NCBI GenBank assembly: GCA_015057375.1
Contig: SVEM01000001.1
Coordinates: forward strand, 62,001-126,000
DNA length: 64,000 bases
Direction of reading: 5' to 3'
Origin: Lachnospiraceae bacterium
GTDB taxonomy: Bacteria; Bacillota; Clostridia; Lachnospirales; Lachnospiraceae
The translations under genes were made by a program, and so were the position numbers. The notes beneath the pieces are model-generated. The model worked only from the letters and a program-made list of their open reading frames with translations, was not told the origin of the DNA and made no database searches. Positions 1 to 9,280 of the stretch are shown here, one piece after another (position 1 is the first letter of the stretch; each line of letters opens with the position of its first letter).

Positions 1-1906
1 GTATTATTTTTTCAGCATCCTTAAACGAATGTCTGCATCTTTCTGCAATCACATTATTATCATTATCATATGCCACAGCTTTTATATTTCCTTCTTCATA
101 AGGAATCTTCCATCTGGCGATAAATTTCTTATCGTGAAGTATATCTATAGCTTTTTTGCCATATGACACATCGTTTACAAACAACTCAACATACGGTGCA
201 TTACTTACTATCATTACATCTATTATCTGTCCCGGATTAAAATCCCAATATGGGAATATATGAAGTACCGTTTCTTTTTTATAATCCGTCCATGCGGCCT
301 TATATACATAAAACGAATCCTTCTCAAATCCCGCCGTATCTATCTGCCCAAAGTATGAATTTCTTGTATGATATGGTGTCGGCTCTCCAATATAATCAAA
401 TCCGCTCCATACAAACATACCGGCGGAGAATGTAGTATCTCTGTCATCAGTAATGCACTTTTCTACACTCCGTGCACCCCAGCTTGTTATACTGTTAAGA
501 AGTGACGAACACTGAAGATCCTCTTCACTAAGTATTTCAATATCTGCCGGAAAATGATATATACCTCTGCTTGTTACAATAGATCCGGTTTCGCTTCCGT
601 ATATCATCCAGTCAGGATGATCCCTATGATGTTCATCATAGCAATCTTCTGCATAATTATATCCCGCAAGTCCAACTATATCTGTACATTTTTGTGCTTT
701 TTCCCATGACATATAGTTAGAACCAATCGTAACTCCGGCATTATGCAAGCTGTCATGTTTATGTACTTCTTCCATAAGCATACGGGTTACTTCCTGACCG
801 CGATCATCTGCATGTGTATCGTATATTTCATTTCCGATACTCCACATAATAACCGCAGGATTATTTCTATCTCTTCTTATCCATGAAGCGACATCTTTCT
901 TATACCACTCACCGAAAAACCGTGCATAATCATACTCTGTTTTTCCTCTTTCCCACATATCAAAGGCTTCTGACAAAATAAGCATACCGGTCTTAGCAGC
1001 AAGTTCCATAACATAAGGGTCCGGCATATTATGCGAGGTTCTTATCGCATTAACGCCCATATTTCTTAAAATTTCAAACTGTCGTTCTATCGCTTTTTTA
1101 TTAGCAACAGCTCCAAGACAGCCATTGTCATGATGCATACAGACTCCATTAAGTTTTATATGCCTGCCATTAAGGAAAAAGCCCTTTTCGGTATCATATC
1201 GTATTGTTCTGAAACCAAACTCTTCCTCTTCGCTGTCAATTATGTTTCCATCCGATAAAAGGTTCACCTTAAGCGTGTATAAATACGGATTATCAACATC
1301 CCATGCGATAACATCATCTACTATTATTTCATTATCATAAAATTCAGGGATTACCACATTGTTATCCATATCGTATAAGGTATAGCTTACTTCATTTTTC
1401 ACACTATCGCAGGAAACCGTTTCTGCTGTAACATACAATTTCCACATGCCGTCTGCAAGCTCCTCGGTATGTATATAAATCCCCGAAGGGACAATATAAG
1501 AAGCAGGCTTCGTAATAATCCACACATTACGATATATGCCTGCTCCGGAATACCATCTCGAATTAGGAGCACGATATATGCTCCTAACCTTTATTTCATT
1601 TTCTCCGGCATGTATATAATCTGTTATCTCAAACTCAAATGATGAATATCCATATTTCCAATCGAAAACATGCACATCATTTATCCATATGGTTGTATCC
1701 ATATACACACCGTCAAACCTAATAAATGTACGACCTTCATTATCACAGATAAATGATTTTTTATACCACCCATCTGAATCTTCATACAAATTTGACACAT
1801 CATAAATCTGCCAGTCATGCGGTATGTCCACAGGCTGCCAGTCAGTTGCCGTATTGTCCGTAAGTACTTTTCTGAATTCCCAGCCGTCATTAAATAATTT
1901 TATCAT
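1..1906 (-). CDS. Glycoside hydrolase family 2 (beta-galactosidase-like), partial, C-terminus beyond window start
   Basis: My minus-strand translation from ATG at 1904-1906 is open to base 1 (MIKLFNDGWEFRKVL...GVCMHHDNGCLGAVANKKA...NAIRTSHNMPDPY...NNPAVIMWSIGNEIYDTHADDRGQ...). It has GH2 motifs including the acid/base region GNE. The ORF track misses it because it runs off the window. Start overlaps the upstream stop (TAATG). Confidence 0.9.
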   Translation of the reverse strand, partial: MIKLFNDGWEFRKVLTDNTATDWQPVDIPHDWQIYDVSNLYEDSDGWYKKSFICDNEGRTFIRFDGVYMDTTIWINDVHVFDWKYGYSSFEFEITDYIHAGENEIKVRSIYRAPNSRWYSGAGIYRNVWIITKPASYIVPSGIYIHTEELADGMWKLYVTAETVSCDSVKNEVSYTLYDMDNNVVIPEFYDNEIIVDDVIAWDVDNPYLYTLKVNLLSDGNIIDSEEEEFGFRTIRYDTEKGFFLNGRHIKLNGVCMHHDNGCLGAVANKKAIERQFEILRNMGVNAIRTSHNMPDPYVMELAAKTGMLILSEAFDMWERGKTEYDYARFFGEWYKKDVASWIRRDRNNPAVIMWSIGNEIYDTHADDRGQEVTRMLMEEVHKHDSLHNAGVTIGSNYMSWEKAQKCTDIVGLAGYNYAEDCYDEHHRDHPDWMIYGSETGSIVTSRGIYHFPADIEILSEEDLQCSSLLNSITSWGARSVEKCITDDRDTTFSAGMFVWSGFDYIGEPTPYHTRNSYFGQIDTAGFEKDSFYVYKAAWTDYKKETVLHIFPYWDFNPGQIIDVMIVSNAPYVELFVNDVSYGKKAIDILHDKKFIARWKIPYEEGNIKAVAYDNDNNVIAERCRHSFKDAEKII

Positions 1907-3135
1907 TAGATTTGTTTTCCATTCTTTTTAAGTAACAATCTTGCAGATTCAACAGAATCAACGCCAGTAAGACTCTTTATAGGTGCAAATTCCCTGTCTC
2001 TTACTACCTCAAATGACAGGCAGTCTGTCATAAGATGAATCAGGTCTAAAACAAGGAGCTCATACTTGTAGCCGTTAGGTTCGCCAGGGCTTATCATATT
2101 ACCTTCTGCGTCCATATAAGGAATCTTTTTCTCAACTATATGCACAGGTATAGGATCTTTCATTATTCTCTTAAGCTCTGATAATGCAAACAAATAATTG
2201 AGTATTACACCATAATTATACAGTGGTTTACCGTTCTCATCTTTTGAATACATCATCTCGTCTGTCATCTCATAGTATTCAACAATTGACGGTCTACCGT
2301 CTTCCGTACACAAAAGCCCTACTCTCTCTTCCGGAAATGCTTTGCTTACAACCTTAGCACCGCAAACTCTTCCCGACTCAATCGTCGCTCCGACAAAACA
2401 CGGATCTCCAATTCTCTGAAGCACATTATCAACTGCAAATACATTCATCCACTCAACACCGTATCCTGAGAATACGTCTAAAAGTCCGGCATTAACAAAT
2501 GAAGTAAACCAGCCTCCGTTTCCGTTAGGAGACATTGCAATTTTCCCTTTATCAGTCATGTATATCTTACCATCATAGTCCGTTGCCGGCGCCATGTCCT
2601 GAATAAAGAAATGAACATAATCACTCTTATATCCAAAATAGTCATGTTCTACAAAAAATGCTTTTGTATCCTCATGATTAATATCACTTGTCATAATCGC
2701 AAGAGGTATATATGCACCTGCCTTGTCAGTTACTTCCATAAGATTATTTATAAGACATTCAAATATGTATAAAGTCTTTGTTTCACCGATATCAAAGGTT
2801 CCCTTAGGTTTGTCATATCCGAGTCTTGTTCCCTGTCCTCCCGCAAGAAGTATTGCGCCAACCTTTCCTGCTTTTATTGCATCAAGGCCTATCTTTTCAT
2901 AATGATCATGATTTTTCTCAATTTCGTCTACGGTAAGAGCTCCGAGTGGCTTAATATCCCCTCGTACATTTTCGCCGTTATTCTTCTTTTCAAGCTCAGC
3001 AAGCACAGAAAAATCTATGCATTCAATCTGTGCAAGAAGTTCCTTTTTTTCTTCGTCTGTAAGCTCATCATAATAATTAAGAAGATGAGTCTGTCCTTTT
3101 GATTCGAGCAATAATCTTGCCTCTGTATAATCCAT
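1906..3135 (-). CDS. UDPGP-family uridylyltransferase (UTP-glucose-1-P / UDP-N-acetylhexosamine pyrophosphorylase type)
   Basis: GAILLAGGQGTRLGYDKPKG nucleotidyl-transfer motif; MSPNGNGGWF; YKYELLVLDLI. Confidence 0.85.
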   Translation of the reverse strand: MDYTEARLLLESKGQTHLLNYYDELTDEEKKELLAQIECIDFSVLAELEKKNNGENVRGDIKPLGALTVDEIEKNHDHYEKIGLDAIKAGKVGAILLAGGQGTRLGYDKPKGTFDIGETKTLYIFECLINNLMEVTDKAGAYIPLAIMTSDINHEDTKAFFVEHDYFGYKSDYVHFFIQDMAPATDYDGKIYMTDKGKIAMSPNGNGGWFTSFVNAGLLDVFSGYGVEWMNVFAVDNVLQRIGDPCFVGATIESGRVCGAKVVSKAFPEERVGLLCTEDGRPSIVEYYEMTDEMMYSKDENGKPLYNYGVILNYLFALSELKRIMKDPIPVHIVEKKIPYMDAEGNMISPGEPNGYKYELLVLDLIHLMTDCLSFEVVRDREFAPIKSLTGVDSVESARLLLKKNGKQI

Positions 3136-3137
3136 AA

Positions 3138-3815
3138 TTACATCCCCCTTACTTTGCCTTCATGATTTTTTACAGCTTTGATATAGTCAAAAATATCTTC
3201 AAGCTTATGATCAAATTCCATCCCTCCATCCATAGCCGGAAGCGCATGAATATCTGATCCTCCCGTCATCGGAAAGTTATGTTTTTTTGCATATTCTATA
3301 GCTTTTACATTATAAGTCGGATCAAGTGTATTATTTCCCAAATTTACAGCTTCCACACCGTCAATATGTTCAGGGTAAAGCCTAACTTCCGGAATATAAA
3401 ATGCTTCTCTGAAAGGATGTGCATGTATAACCATGCCTCCGTCGTTACTCACTTTTTCATATTGCTCTTCAATCGACCACGACAAAATATCATCATGATC
3501 AAGAAGCCACTGTTTATCAAGTCCGTAAATAAGGAATTCTGTTCCCCAAAAGCCTGCTTCCCATCCAAAGAATACCTGAAAGTTTTGCTTGTATCCTTCT
3601 TCCGCTGCATTTTCATATCCTCTGCAAAAAAGCTCAACTCTTTCTTTCCATGGAAGTTCTTTAGGAATACATGTATTGCCGTTAAAAAAATGGTCTGTTA
3701 CGATTATTCCTGCATAACCCTTATCTTTATAAGCTTTTACATAATCCTTTGCTTGTGTTCTGGCACAGGCACTTCCCTCTTTGGTATGCATGTGCGTTTC
3801 ATAAATATATGACAT
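3138..3815 (-). CDS. PHP-domain phosphoesterase
   Basis: YETHMHTKEGSAC, IIVTDHF, HAHPFR and GGSDIHA metal-binding motifs. Confidence 0.8.
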   Translation of the reverse strand: MSYIYETHMHTKEGSACARTQAKDYVKAYKDKGYAGIIVTDHFFNGNTCIPKELPWKERVELFCRGYENAAEEGYKQNFQVFFGWEAGFWGTEFLIYGLDKQWLLDHDDILSWSIEEQYEKVSNDGGMVIHAHPFREAFYIPEVRLYPEHIDGVEAVNLGNNTLDPTYNVKAIEYAKKHNFPMTGGSDIHALPAMDGGMEFDHKLEDIFDYIKAVKNHEGKVRGM

Positions 3816-3835
3816 TTATTTATCCTCTTTTATAT

Positions 3836-4159
3836 TTAGAATACAGTTGCGAAAAAGACCATGTCTTCCTCTCCGTTGTTTATTAGACTATGTGATTTTC
3901 CCTTGGCACAATAATGACAATCACCGGTTTCTAATGTTTCCTCGCCGTTATCAGATACAACTTTTCCATATCCGCTTAAAATATATATAACTTCAGCATC
4001 GTTTTCATGTGTATGCATTCCGATTGAACAGCCCGGTTCGAGTGTGTTCTTCATAATTCTTCCGCAGCCATCATCAAATATTCTGGCAATCATGCGACCT
4101 TCTCCGCCTTTAAAATTAGGCAGTTTCTGCTTTTCTATTTCGTCAAAATTAATCTTCAT
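3836..4159 (-). CDS. Cupin-domain protein
   Basis: GMHTHENDAEVIYILSGYGKV / GDCHYCAKGKSHSLIN double cupin motifs. Confidence 0.85.
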   Translation of the reverse strand: MKINFDEIEKQKLPNFKGGEGRMIARIFDDGCGRIMKNTLEPGCSIGMHTHENDAEVIYILSGYGKVVSDNGEETLETGDCHYCAKGKSHSLINNGEEDMVFFATVF

Positions 4160-4181
4160 TATATAACTGCTCCTTTACATT

Positions 4182-5426
4182 TTATTTTTCACTAATACTC
4201 ATGAGGTCATATTCCTTAAGTTCCATTCCTACATCAATGAATATTTTCTGACCCGGATGAGGACATGATTCTATATCATTTCCATCTTCATCCGTCATAC
4301 GAAGTACCTTTACTTTGTATGTGTTTCCGTCACATCTCATTATCTCAATCTCATCATTTACACAGAACTTGTTTTTCTGTTCAAACCCATAAAGTCCGGC
4401 TTCGTTTGATGTACTTATTGTTCCTAGATATGTGTAATTTCTGATGTATGTGTTGGAATCATATATCTGTGTATCATGCGTCGGTTTTCCGTAAAAGAAT
4501 CCCGTTGTAAACTGTCTGTATGTTCCTTTTTCCAGTTCACTGCGGTAAAACGGTATACGTTCTTCATAAAGGGCAGGATCTGTATAGTAATCATCTATTG
4601 CCATGCGGTATACTCTTGCTACATTTGCCACATAAAGAGCTGTTTTCATACGACCTTCAATCTTGAAGCTGTCAATACCTGCTTCACACAAATCAGCTAT
4701 ATGTTCTATCATGCACAAGTCCTTAGAGTTAAATATATATGTTCCTCTTTCATTTTCATAAACAGGAAGATATTCTCCCGGACGTTTCTCCTCCATAACA
4801 TAATACTTCCATCTGCATGGATGTGTGCACGCACCAAGATTTGCATCTCTTCCGGTAAAGTAATTACTTAAAAGGCATCTTCCGGAATATGATATACACA
4901 TTGCTCCGTGAATAAATGTCTCTATCTCAAGTTCATCCGGTATATTCTTTCTGATTTCGGCGATCTCTGCCATTGAAAGTTCTCTTGCCGTAACAACTCT
5001 TGTTGCTCCCTGCTTATGCCAAAATCTAAAAGTATCATAATTAACATTATTACTCTGTGTACTTACATGAATATCTATATCCGGACAGTTTTCTTTTGCC
5101 GCCATAAAAACTCCCGGATCTGAAATTATAAGTGCATCAGGTCCGATATCTGCAAGTTCCTTAAAATATTCTTTTACACCCGGCAAATCATCGTTGTGTG
5201 CCGTTATGTTAGCAGTTACATACACTTTTTTACCATGCAAATGAGCAAACTCTACTCCCTCTTTCATCTCTGCCGGCGAAAAATTATGTGCTTTTGCACG
5301 AAGTCCGTACATATCTCCTCCGATATATACGGCATCTGCACCATAGAGCACTGCTATTTTTAATATATCAAGACTTCCTGCCGGAATAAGAAGTTCCGGT
5401 TTTTTATTGTTGTTCATGCCATGCAC
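4182..5426 (-). CDS. Peptidase U32 family protein (TrhP-like prephenate-dependent tRNA uridine(34) hydroxylase)
   Basis: PELLIPAGSLDILKIAVLYGADAVYIGG; FIHGAMCISYSGRCLLSNYFTGRDANLGACTHPCRWKY signature; adjacent to a TrmR-like gene as in B. subtilis yrrMNO. Confidence 0.85.
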   Translation of the reverse strand: MHGMNNNKKPELLIPAGSLDILKIAVLYGADAVYIGGDMYGLRAKAHNFSPAEMKEGVEFAHLHGKKVYVTANITAHNDDLPGVKEYFKELADIGPDALIISDPGVFMAAKENCPDIDIHVSTQSNNVNYDTFRFWHKQGATRVVTARELSMAEIAEIRKNIPDELEIETFIHGAMCISYSGRCLLSNYFTGRDANLGACTHPCRWKYYVMEEKRPGEYLPVYENERGTYIFNSKDLCMIEHIADLCEAGIDSFKIEGRMKTALYVANVARVYRMAIDDYYTDPALYEERIPFYRSELEKGTYRQFTTGFFYGKPTHDTQIYDSNTYIRNYTYLGTISTSNEAGLYGFEQKNKFCVNDEIEIMRCDGNTYKVKVLRMTDEDGNDIESCPHPGQKIFIDVGMELKEYDLMSISEK

Positions 5427-5427
5427 C

Positions 5428-6092
5428 TCATTTTTTTACACTTATCATAACACCGTCACCAATAGGAAGTATCATACTTTCCCACAGTTCAGAATGTGTA
5501 TATTCGTACAAAAACTCTCTCATCCTTGTATGAATCGTCCTGTTTCTTCTTCTTACTGCATAACGCGATTCAAGAATCTCACCCTCCTGCATCACATTAT
5601 CCGTAACCATAATGCCGCCCGTATTCAAAAGAGCATATGCTGTCTCTGCAAATATCGGATACTGCCCTTTTGCTGCATCCATAAATACCATGTCATACTT
5701 TTTATTCTCTTTTACCAGCCCGGGAAGTATATCAAGCGCATCTCCCTCAATAAGATTAATACAACCTTTTCTATCATATAAGTCAAAATAATCTTTTGCC
5801 TGACTTACTCTGTAATGCACTTTCTCATGGTGTCAATCTTAACATCATTATCATATGCCATGCAAAGAGATGAATATCCTATTGCCGTACCTATTTCAAG
5901 TATTAAGCTTATATTTCGGGTTTTAATAATAAATGACAGAAGCTTTCTCGTCTGCTGTCTGATAATCGGAACATGGTTTTCTTCAGAAACACATGCAATT
6001 TCCTCAAGATATGGAGGAAGATCAGGCAAAAAGGACTCAAGGAAAACTTCCATACGTTCATCCATTATACTGCCATTATATTTGTATTTCAT
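5428..6092 (-). pseudogene. trmR: O-methyltransferase, TrmR/YrrM-like, interrupted by a frameshift (fragments 5805-6092 and 5428-5820)
   Basis: N-terminal fragment (...SLILEIGTAIGYSSLCMAYDNDVKIDT) and C-terminal fragment (...CINLIEGDALDILPGLVKENKKYDMVFMDAAKGQYPIFAETAYALLNTGGIMVTDNVMQEG) are consecutive parts of one COMT-type fold in different frames. Confidence 0.75.
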
Positions 6093-6514
6093 TCTGCCTC
6101 TTTTTCGCTAACTGCCATCTCAGGATCAGTTATCGTACTTAAAATTTCATCATAATTCATACTTGTGTTAAGGGTGTATGTCCCGGGAAGTATAGGTTTT
6201 CCTTCACTTCCCGATGAATTAAGTTTTGCCCTTAAAAAAAATGAATATTTGTTAACTACTAACTTATTATACTCAAGCTTTGAAGCTATAGACATGGTAG
6301 ATTCGCTGTCATTAACAGTAAAATCTACATCTGTTCCCGGTGCTTCGGAAACTGTTACATTTCCAAACACCTGATACGAAAAATTATAAGCGTAAGTACA
6401 CATTTTGGAGATAGCAACTATAACAAGCATATAAAAGATAACACTGAGAATAACACCAAACACTATTTTCACTGCTTTTAACGCTGCTACCATACTACGT
6501 TGTTTGCCTGCCAT
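6089..6514 (-). CDS. Short MltG/YceG-like membrane protein (N-terminal part only)
   Basis: One N-terminal TM plus region ending ILPGTYTLNTSMNYDEILSTIT resembling the YceG substrate-entry domain; only 141 aa; position upstream of trmR as mltG(yrrL) in B. subtilis. Confidence 0.55.
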   Translation of the reverse strand: MAGKQRSMVAALKAVKIVFGVILSVIFYMLVIVAISKMCTYAYNFSYQVFGNVTVSEAPGTDVDFTVNDSESTMSIASKLEYNKLVVNKYSFFLRAKLNSSGSEGKPILPGTYTLNTSMNYDEILSTITDPEMAVSEKEAE

Positions 6515-6544
6515 AGTCTTTCTCCTTTCGTATACAAATAACTT

Positions 6545-8215
6545 TTAGCACTCCATAATAATAGGTAATATCATCGGATTACGTTTTGTCTTCTTACGAA
6601 TAAAGTTACCAAGTTCATCACGTATCTCAACTTTCATTCTGCCCCATTCAGTTGTCCCTTTGGCAAAACATCTGTCAAGTGTATTTAGTGCTACTTCTCT
6701 TGCTTCCTCCATAAGATCTTCTGCTTCTCTTACATACACAAATCCTCTGGATACAATATCAGGGCCGGCAAGCACCTGATTACTTCCTCTTTCAAGAGTA
6801 AATACAACAATGATAAGTCCATTTTCAGAAAGAAGCTGTCTGTCTCTTAATACAATGTTTCCGACATCTCCTACACCAAGACCGTCTACAAGAACACCCT
6901 CGCTTACTACTGACCCTACAATGCTTCCCTTTTCATCATTAAGTGATAACACATTACCCGGTTCAAGTACAAATACATTTTCCTTAGGAACTCCCATCTC
7001 ACGGGCAATCTTTGCATGTGCCTTAAGATGTCTGAATTCACCGTGAACCGGCACTGCATACTTAGGTTTTGTAAGTGCGTATATGAGTTTAATTTCTTCC
7101 TGACACGCATGACCTGATACATGTGTGTCCTGAATAATTACATTGGCTCCAAGATGTGAAAGCTCATTTATGACCTTTGACACAGACTTTTCATTTCCCG
7201 GAATAGGTGTTGAACTGAATATAACAACATCTCCCGGCTTGATTACAACCTTTTTGTGTATGGAAGCCGCCATTCTTGAAAGGGCCGCCATCGACTCTCC
7301 CTGACTTCCCGTAGTTATAATAACTATCTGGTCATCCGAATAATTCTTTAGTTCTTCTATGCTTATTATTACATTATCAGGCACATCCAAATAACCAAGC
7401 TCAGTAGCAGTAGATATGATATTAATCATACTTCTGCCTTCTATAACAACTTTTCGATTATACTTTATCGCCGAATTAATAATCTGCTGAACCCTGTCCA
7501 CATTTGATGCAAATGTAGCAACAATAATTCTGCTTTCTTTTGAATCATCAAAAATATTATCAAATGTTCTTCCGACTGTTCTTTCAGACATCGTAAATCC
7601 GGGTTTAAGCACATTTGTACTGTCACATAAAAGTGCCAGCACTCCATCCTTACCAATCTCCGCTATTCTTTGAAGATCAATCATATCTCCGAAAACAGGA
7701 GTATAATCTATCTTAAAATCTCCGGTATGAAAAATCACCCCTGCCGGCGTCGTAATGGCAAGTGCACATGAATCTGCAATACTATGATTAGTTTTTACAA
7801 ATTCTATCTTAAAGTCACCAAGAACAATTGTCTGTCCGTATGACACTACATTCCTGGTCGTATTATCAATCATATCATGCTCACGAAGCTTGTTTTCAAT
7901 TATTCCTGTTGTAAGTTTCGTAGCATATATAGGTACATTAATATCTTTTAAAACATAAGGAAGTGCTCCGATATGGTCCTCATGTCCATGTGTAATAATA
8001 AATCCCCTTACCTTACTCTCATTTTCTTTAAGGTAAGTCACATCCGGAATCACAAGATCAATTCCCAACATATCATCATCAGGAAATGATAAACCGCAGT
8101 CCACAACAATAATATCGGACTCAGTTTCAAAGGCCGTAATGTTCATTCCTATCTGTTCCAATCCGCCCAATGGAATGATCTTTACGGACTCTCCCGACTT
8201 TCTTTTAATTTTCAA
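6545..8215 (-). CDS. rnj: Ribonuclease J
   Basis: IIPLGGLEQIGMN...THGHEDHIGALPYVL...TSGSQGES-like ITTGSQGESMAAL; VHGEFRHLKAHA. Confidence 0.95.
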   Translation of the reverse strand: MKIKRKSGESVKIIPLGGLEQIGMNITAFETESDIIVVDCGLSFPDDDMLGIDLVIPDVTYLKENESKVRGFIITHGHEDHIGALPYVLKDINVPIYATKLTTGIIENKLREHDMIDNTTRNVVSYGQTIVLGDFKIEFVKTNHSIADSCALAITTPAGVIFHTGDFKIDYTPVFGDMIDLQRIAEIGKDGVLALLCDSTNVLKPGFTMSERTVGRTFDNIFDDSKESRIIVATFASNVDRVQQIINSAIKYNRKVVIEGRSMINIISTATELGYLDVPDNVIISIEELKNYSDDQIVIITTGSQGESMAALSRMAASIHKKVVIKPGDVVIFSSTPIPGNEKSVSKVINELSHLGANVIIQDTHVSGHACQEEIKLIYALTKPKYAVPVHGEFRHLKAHAKIAREMGVPKENVFVLEPGNVLSLNDEKGSIVGSVVSEGVLVDGLGVGDVGNIVLRDRQLLSENGLIIVVFTLERGSNQVLAGPDIVSRGFVYVREAEDLMEEAREVALNTLDRCFAKGTTEWGRMKVEIRDELGNFIRKKTKRNPMILPIIMEC

Positions 8216-8235
8216 TTGTATACCTCCAACTATAT

Positions 8236-8493
8236 TTATTCGAAATCGTAATCTTCTAAAAGTTCTTCAAAAATACCTGAAATCGCATTAAGCTCGGTTT
8301 CGTCATCTATGGTTTCATAACACACTTCATCACCATCTGTACCAACCTGCTTAAATATCCATGCTTCAAGTTCTTCATCTTCGATATCTTCGACTGCAAG
8401 CAGATAACTCACACCCTGCAGCTGTGTCTGTTCAAGCACATAAAATTCCTGTTCAATGCCTTCATCATTATATACTTTTATTGTGTCATACAT
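8236..8493 (-). CDS. DUF1292 family protein
   Basis: Small acidic protein with FYVLEQTQLQGVSYLLAVE; located between ruvX and rnj. Confidence 0.75.
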   Translation of the reverse strand: MYDTIKVYNDEGIEQEFYVLEQTQLQGVSYLLAVEDIEDEELEAWIFKQVGTDGDEVCYETIDDETELNAISGIFEELLEDYDFE

Positions 8494-8512
8494 TTTTAAT
8501 CATCCTCCATGC

Positions 8513-8935
8513 CTATCTTATACTGTCAAGATAAGTCTCAAGTATAATTGAAGCGGCAAGCTTATCAATAACCTGCTTGCGCTCCTTTCTTCCTCTGACT
8601 TCACCCTCGTTAAGAATTCTTCCTGCAGATATAGAAGAAAGTCTCTCATCCCATAAAATCACGTTACATCCGGTACGTCTCCTTAGCAGTTCTGCAAATT
8701 CCTCTGTTTTTGCAGCCTGCTCCCCAATAGAGTTATCCATATTTTTAGGATAACCCAGAACAATATCATTAATACAGTATTCTTCACACAACTTCTCTAT
8801 CTGCGAAAGCGTCTGCCTTATCTTGTTCTCTCTGTCCCTTGTTATAGTCATAAGTGGCTGAGCAGTAAGAAGAAGCTCATCACTAATAGCGACACCAACT
8901 GTCTTGGTGCCATAATCAAGTCCGAGTATTCTCAT
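8513..8935 (-). CDS. ruvX: Putative pre-16S rRNA nuclease / Holliday junction resolvase YqgF/RuvX
   Basis: [43 protein letters not shown]. Confidence 0.95.
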   Translation of the reverse strand: MRILGLDYGTKTVGVAISDELLLTAQPLMTITRDRENKIRQTLSQIEKLCEEYCINDIVLGYPKNMDNSIGEQAAKTEEFAELLRRRTGCNVILWDERLSSISAGRILNEGEVRGRKERKQVIDKLAASIILETYLDSIR

Positions 8936-8952
8936 TATAATCCCCGTTTCAA

Positions 8953-9210
8953 TCAGAATGTGTTCTTAATATATTCCTCAAGAAGCACCTCGATAATCTC
9001 ATCACGTTCCACGCGCATTATAAGGCTTCTTGCACCTTTATGGCTTGTGATGTACGTAGGGTCTCCGGACATGATATAACCTACAACCTGACTTACAGGA
9101 TTATATCCTTTCTCCGTAAGAGCCTCATACACTGAAGCAATAACATCTGTCACCTTATATTCTTTATCTTTCTGTACATTAATAACCTGTGTATTAGTAA
9201 TTTCCTGCAT
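8953..9210 (-). CDS. IreB family regulatory phosphoprotein (UPF0297)
   Basis: [55 protein letters not shown]. Confidence 0.95.
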   Translation of the reverse strand: MQEITNTQVINVQKDKEYKVTDVIASVYEALTEKGYNPVSQVVGYIMSGDPTYITSHKGARSLIMRVERDEIIEVLLEEYIKNTF

Positions 9211-9247
9211 TATATCACTCCCATATACCGAACATAATTTCTAATCA

Positions 9248-9276
9248 ATTATATAATATTACATATGTTTCGTCAA
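9248..9276 (-). promoter_or_regulatory. SigA-type promoter for ireB-ruvX-DUF1292-rnj operon
   Basis: Minus strand TTGACG-17 nt-TATAAT about 40 nt upstream of the ireB start. Confidence 0.75.
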
Positions 9277-9280
9277 CTTA

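Noticed and set aside
3279-3812. 177-aa + strand ORF opposite the PHP gene
   Set aside because: Antisense shadow ORF: Ile/Phe/Cys/Tyr-rich, no SD, no domain logic, fully inside a confident gene.
5805-5835. Programmed -1 frameshift in the trmR-like gene
   Set aside because: The A-AGA-AAG context is a poor slippery site, there is no obvious downstream stimulator, and conserved residues are missing at the junction. A deletion explains it better.
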